Assembly (NCBI GenBank): GCA_027487795.1
Contig: JAIYCX010000038.1
Coordinates: forward strand, 1-41,204
Source: Pseudomonadota bacterium
GTDB lineage: Bacteria; Bdellovibrionota_C; UBA2361; SZUA-149; DAOLCO01
Length of the DNA: 41,204 nt
Direction of reading: 5' to 3'
In this document: positions 39,542-41,204 of the stretch, piece by piece
Position numbering within the stretch: position 1 is the first letter of the stretch
Layout of the letters: each line of letters starts with the position of its first letter
Program-made: the position numbers and the translations under genes
The notes under the pieces: model-generated
Database searches by the model: none
Seen by the model: the letters and a program-made list of their open reading frames with translations, nothing else
Told to the model about the DNA's origin: nothing

Positions 39542-41107
39542 ATGCAAGAGAACTTAGAAATTTTATCAAAAGAAGAAATAATTTCTAAGTTTTTGGTGCT
39601 TCAAGAAATAAATACTGAGCTAGGATCCAAGTACAAATCAGAAATAGATTTACTTAAGATCTCAAACGAAGAACTATCAAAAAAAGTAGAAAATCAGCAA
39701 GTGCAGCTAGACTGGTTTAGGCGCCAGTACTTTGGAAGTAAGTCAGAAAGACTAATTCCCCAAGATCCAAATCAACTAAGCTTATTTCCAGTCCCCCCAA
39801 CTCCACCAAAAGAGAAAGTGACGGTTAAAGAATTTGAAAGGCAGGTAAGAAGGGACAAGACAGAAGTCTCAGATGAGAAAGAGATCAGATTTGATGACTC
39901 TGTTCCGGTGGTAGAACATATTATATTGCCAAAGGAAGTAGAGGGTTTAGCTGAAACTGAATATGAAGTTATAGGGGAGAAGGTAACAACCAGACTAAAG
40001 CAGATCCCCTGTAGCTATAGCGTTGAGAGAACGATCAGAAAAACAGTTAAAATAAAGGCAACAAAGGTGCTTCATACCGCACCAGCCCCTGATGCCGTAA
40101 TCGAAAGAAGCTATGCTGATGTAAGCTTGTTATCTGGTATGATAGTAGATAAGTTTCAGTACCACCTACCCCTTTACAGGCAGCATCAAAGAATGACCAA
40201 TTCGGGGGTTAATGTTTCAAGACCAAATCTAACTAAGCTAGTACACAGAACCCTGGAGTTATTAGAGCCAGTATATTTATCAATACTGTCTGGTATTAGC
40301 TCTAGTGAAATTATAGCCATGGATGAGACTCCAATTAAAGCAGGAAGAACAGTGGCAGGCAAAATGCAAAAAGCCTACTTTTGGCCAGTAATGGCAGAAG
40401 ATGAAGTTGCCTTCATTTATTCAAACTCTAGAAGCTCTGAAGTAATTAAAGATAATATTGGAAAAAACTGCAAAGTTTTATTATCTGATGGTCATTCTGC
40501 ATATGAAAAATTTATCTCAGATAATAATGATATTCAGCATGCTCAGTGCTGGGCACATGTTCGAAGAAAGTTTTTTGAGGCAAAAGATCACTCTCCTATT
40601 AAAAGTGAAAAAGTTATAGATTTAATAAGAACTTTGTTTAAAGTCGAAGAAGATATAAAAAAAGAAGAAACTGAAGAACAAATTCTTCAAAAACGTAGAA
40701 CTCTAAGCTTACCTGTTGTTGATGAATTATTTTTATATCTTCACAAACTATGGTTTGAGGATTTAATAAATAAAGATAGTTTCCTTGGCAAAGCTGTATT
40801 CTATGCCAAGGAGAGAGAAAAAGGTCTTAGGTGCTATCTTGATAATCCGGGAATTGATATCTCTAACAATAAAATTGAAAACATGATTAGACCCATCGCC
40901 ATCGGCAGAAAAAACTGGCTCTTTTGCTGGTCTGAGGTCGGGGCTAAGTATGCTGCTATCGCTTATACCCTAATCCAAAATTGTAAGCTTCATAAGGTTA
41001 ATTCCTGGCAGTATCTTAATGATGTTTTGGTTCAAATCGATTCTCATCCTGCCAGAGATGTTCATCTCTTAACTCCTAAACATTGGAAAAATGATAACCT
41101 CACATAA
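39542..41107 (+). CDS. tnpC: IS66 TnpC transposase
   Basis: A 521-residue transposase. The N-terminal coiled coil and leucine-zipper-like region (about 10-60) is followed by FRRQYFGSKSERL, a zinc-binding-like middle part, and the DDE domain: MDETPIKAG (first Asp), LLSDGHSAYEKF (second Asp), QCWAHVRRKF, and NNKIENMIRPIAIGRKNWLF with the catalytic Glu. The frame is intact, so the element may be active. It is separated by 43 bases from tnpB. Confidence 0.93.
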   Translation: MQENLEILSKEEIISKFLVLQEINTELGSKYKSEIDLLKISNEELSKKVENQQVQLDWFRRQYFGSKSERLIPQDPNQLSLFPVPPTPPKEKVTVKEFERQVRRDKTEVSDEKEIRFDDSVPVVEHIILPKEVEGLAETEYEVIGEKVTTRLKQIPCSYSVERTIRKTVKIKATKVLHTAPAPDAVIERSYADVSLLSGMIVDKFQYHLPLYRQHQRMTNSGVNVSRPNLTKLVHRTLELLEPVYLSILSGISSSEIIAMDETPIKAGRTVAGKMQKAYFWPVMAEDEVAFIYSNSRSSEVIKDNIGKNCKVLLSDGHSAYEKFISDNNDIQHAQCWAHVRRKFFEAKDHSPIKSEKVIDLIRTLFKVEEDIKKEETEEQILQKRRTLSLPVVDELFLYLHKLWFEDLINKDSFLGKAVFYAKEREKGLRCYLDNPGIDISNNKIENMIRPIAIGRKNWLFCWSEVGAKYAAIAYTLIQNCKLHKVNSWQYLNDVLVQIDSHPARDVHLLTPKHWKNDNLT

Positions 41108-41204
41108 ATAAAATTAAACATGACTAAGGCAGTGATTAGTAGATCAATATACGAGATATAATTTTATTTATATTTGTATACAACGCCTTTTAAAAACCGC
41201 TTAC

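Larger units (their letters stand above)
38828..41204 (+). mobile_element. Complete IS66-family insertion sequence
   Basis: The left inverted repeat begins GTAAGCGGTTCCTAAACGGC (38828), and the right end, read on the minus strand from 41204, begins GTAAGCGGTTTTTAAAAGGC. The first 30 positions match at 25. GTAAGCGG is the typical IS66 end. Between them are the three IS66 genes in the standard order. The element ends on the last base of the window, as happens when an assembly breaks at a repeated IS. Confidence 0.93.

Noticed and set aside
1..41204. tRNA or rRNA genes
   Set aside because: I saw no cloverleaf with a conserved T-loop (GGTTCAAATCC-like) and no rRNA segments in the gaps.

Overview
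The window is AT-rich bacterial DNA (by eye mid-30s % GC) and looks like part of a plasmid or an integrated plasmid-like element. It carries a RepA-type initiator with iterons, a ParAB partition system with palindromic centromere repeats, a relaxase, a VirD4/TraG coupling protein, an ArdC protein, many toxin-antitoxin and defence-type genes, and an IS66 element at the right edge. The gene families (ECF sigma with zinc finger, IS66, MOBP-like relaxase, PHP-SMC ATPase, type IV TA) suggest a Gram-negative, proteobacteria-like host. I cannot name the genus from sequence alone.

Layout. 1-5.6 kb: an unknown protein; a soluble GspF/PilC-like protein; an AhpD-family protein divergent from a TetR regulator that is coupled to a uracil-DNA-glycosylase-family gene; and an ECF sigma factor divergent from an SPW membrane protein. 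The last two share one ECF-type promoter motif. 5.6-8.3 kb: a winged-helix AbiEi-like regulator with a broken partner and a ParDE pair, bracketed by a dnaJ-like gene and a decayed copy of its 3' part. 8.4-12.7 kb: a tyrosine recombinase and a 1027-residue PHP-SMC ATPase. 12.8-17.5 kb: ardC-higBA, a solo AbiEi-like gene, two unknown genes, and a decayed second copy of ardC-higBA. 17.5-23.3 kb, minus strand: an AbiEi-AbiEii-DEDDh exonuclease operon, then Fic followed by a primase-helicase of the TOTE type.

23.4-29.1 kb is the plasmid core. repA (minus) is followed by a DUF1016 nuclease and a duplicate of the repA tail. Upstream of repA lie seven iterons, an AT-rich stretch, eight palindromes and parAB (plus). 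29.2-31.7 kb holds an unknown gene and a second AbiEi-AbiEii pair. 31.8-36.6 kb is the mobilisation block: a small protein whose ribosome binding site lies in a hairpin, an oriT-like region, relaxase, coupling protein and a ribbon-helix-helix-like protein. 36.8-41.2 kb: an unknown gene, a TrmB-like regulator and a complete IS66 whose right end is the last base of the window.

Main themes. (1) Antitoxin and regulator genes repeatedly have perfect inverted repeats on their promoters, with the -10 box about 7 nt before the ATG, which suggests leaderless mRNAs. (2) Three accessory modules are flanked by duplicated gene ends (dnaJ tail, repA tail, ardC-higBA). (3) Partition palindromes are spaced at near-whole helical turns. 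(4) A matched pair of TGTCACA-N16-TGTC promoters links the ECF sigma factor to its divergent neighbour.
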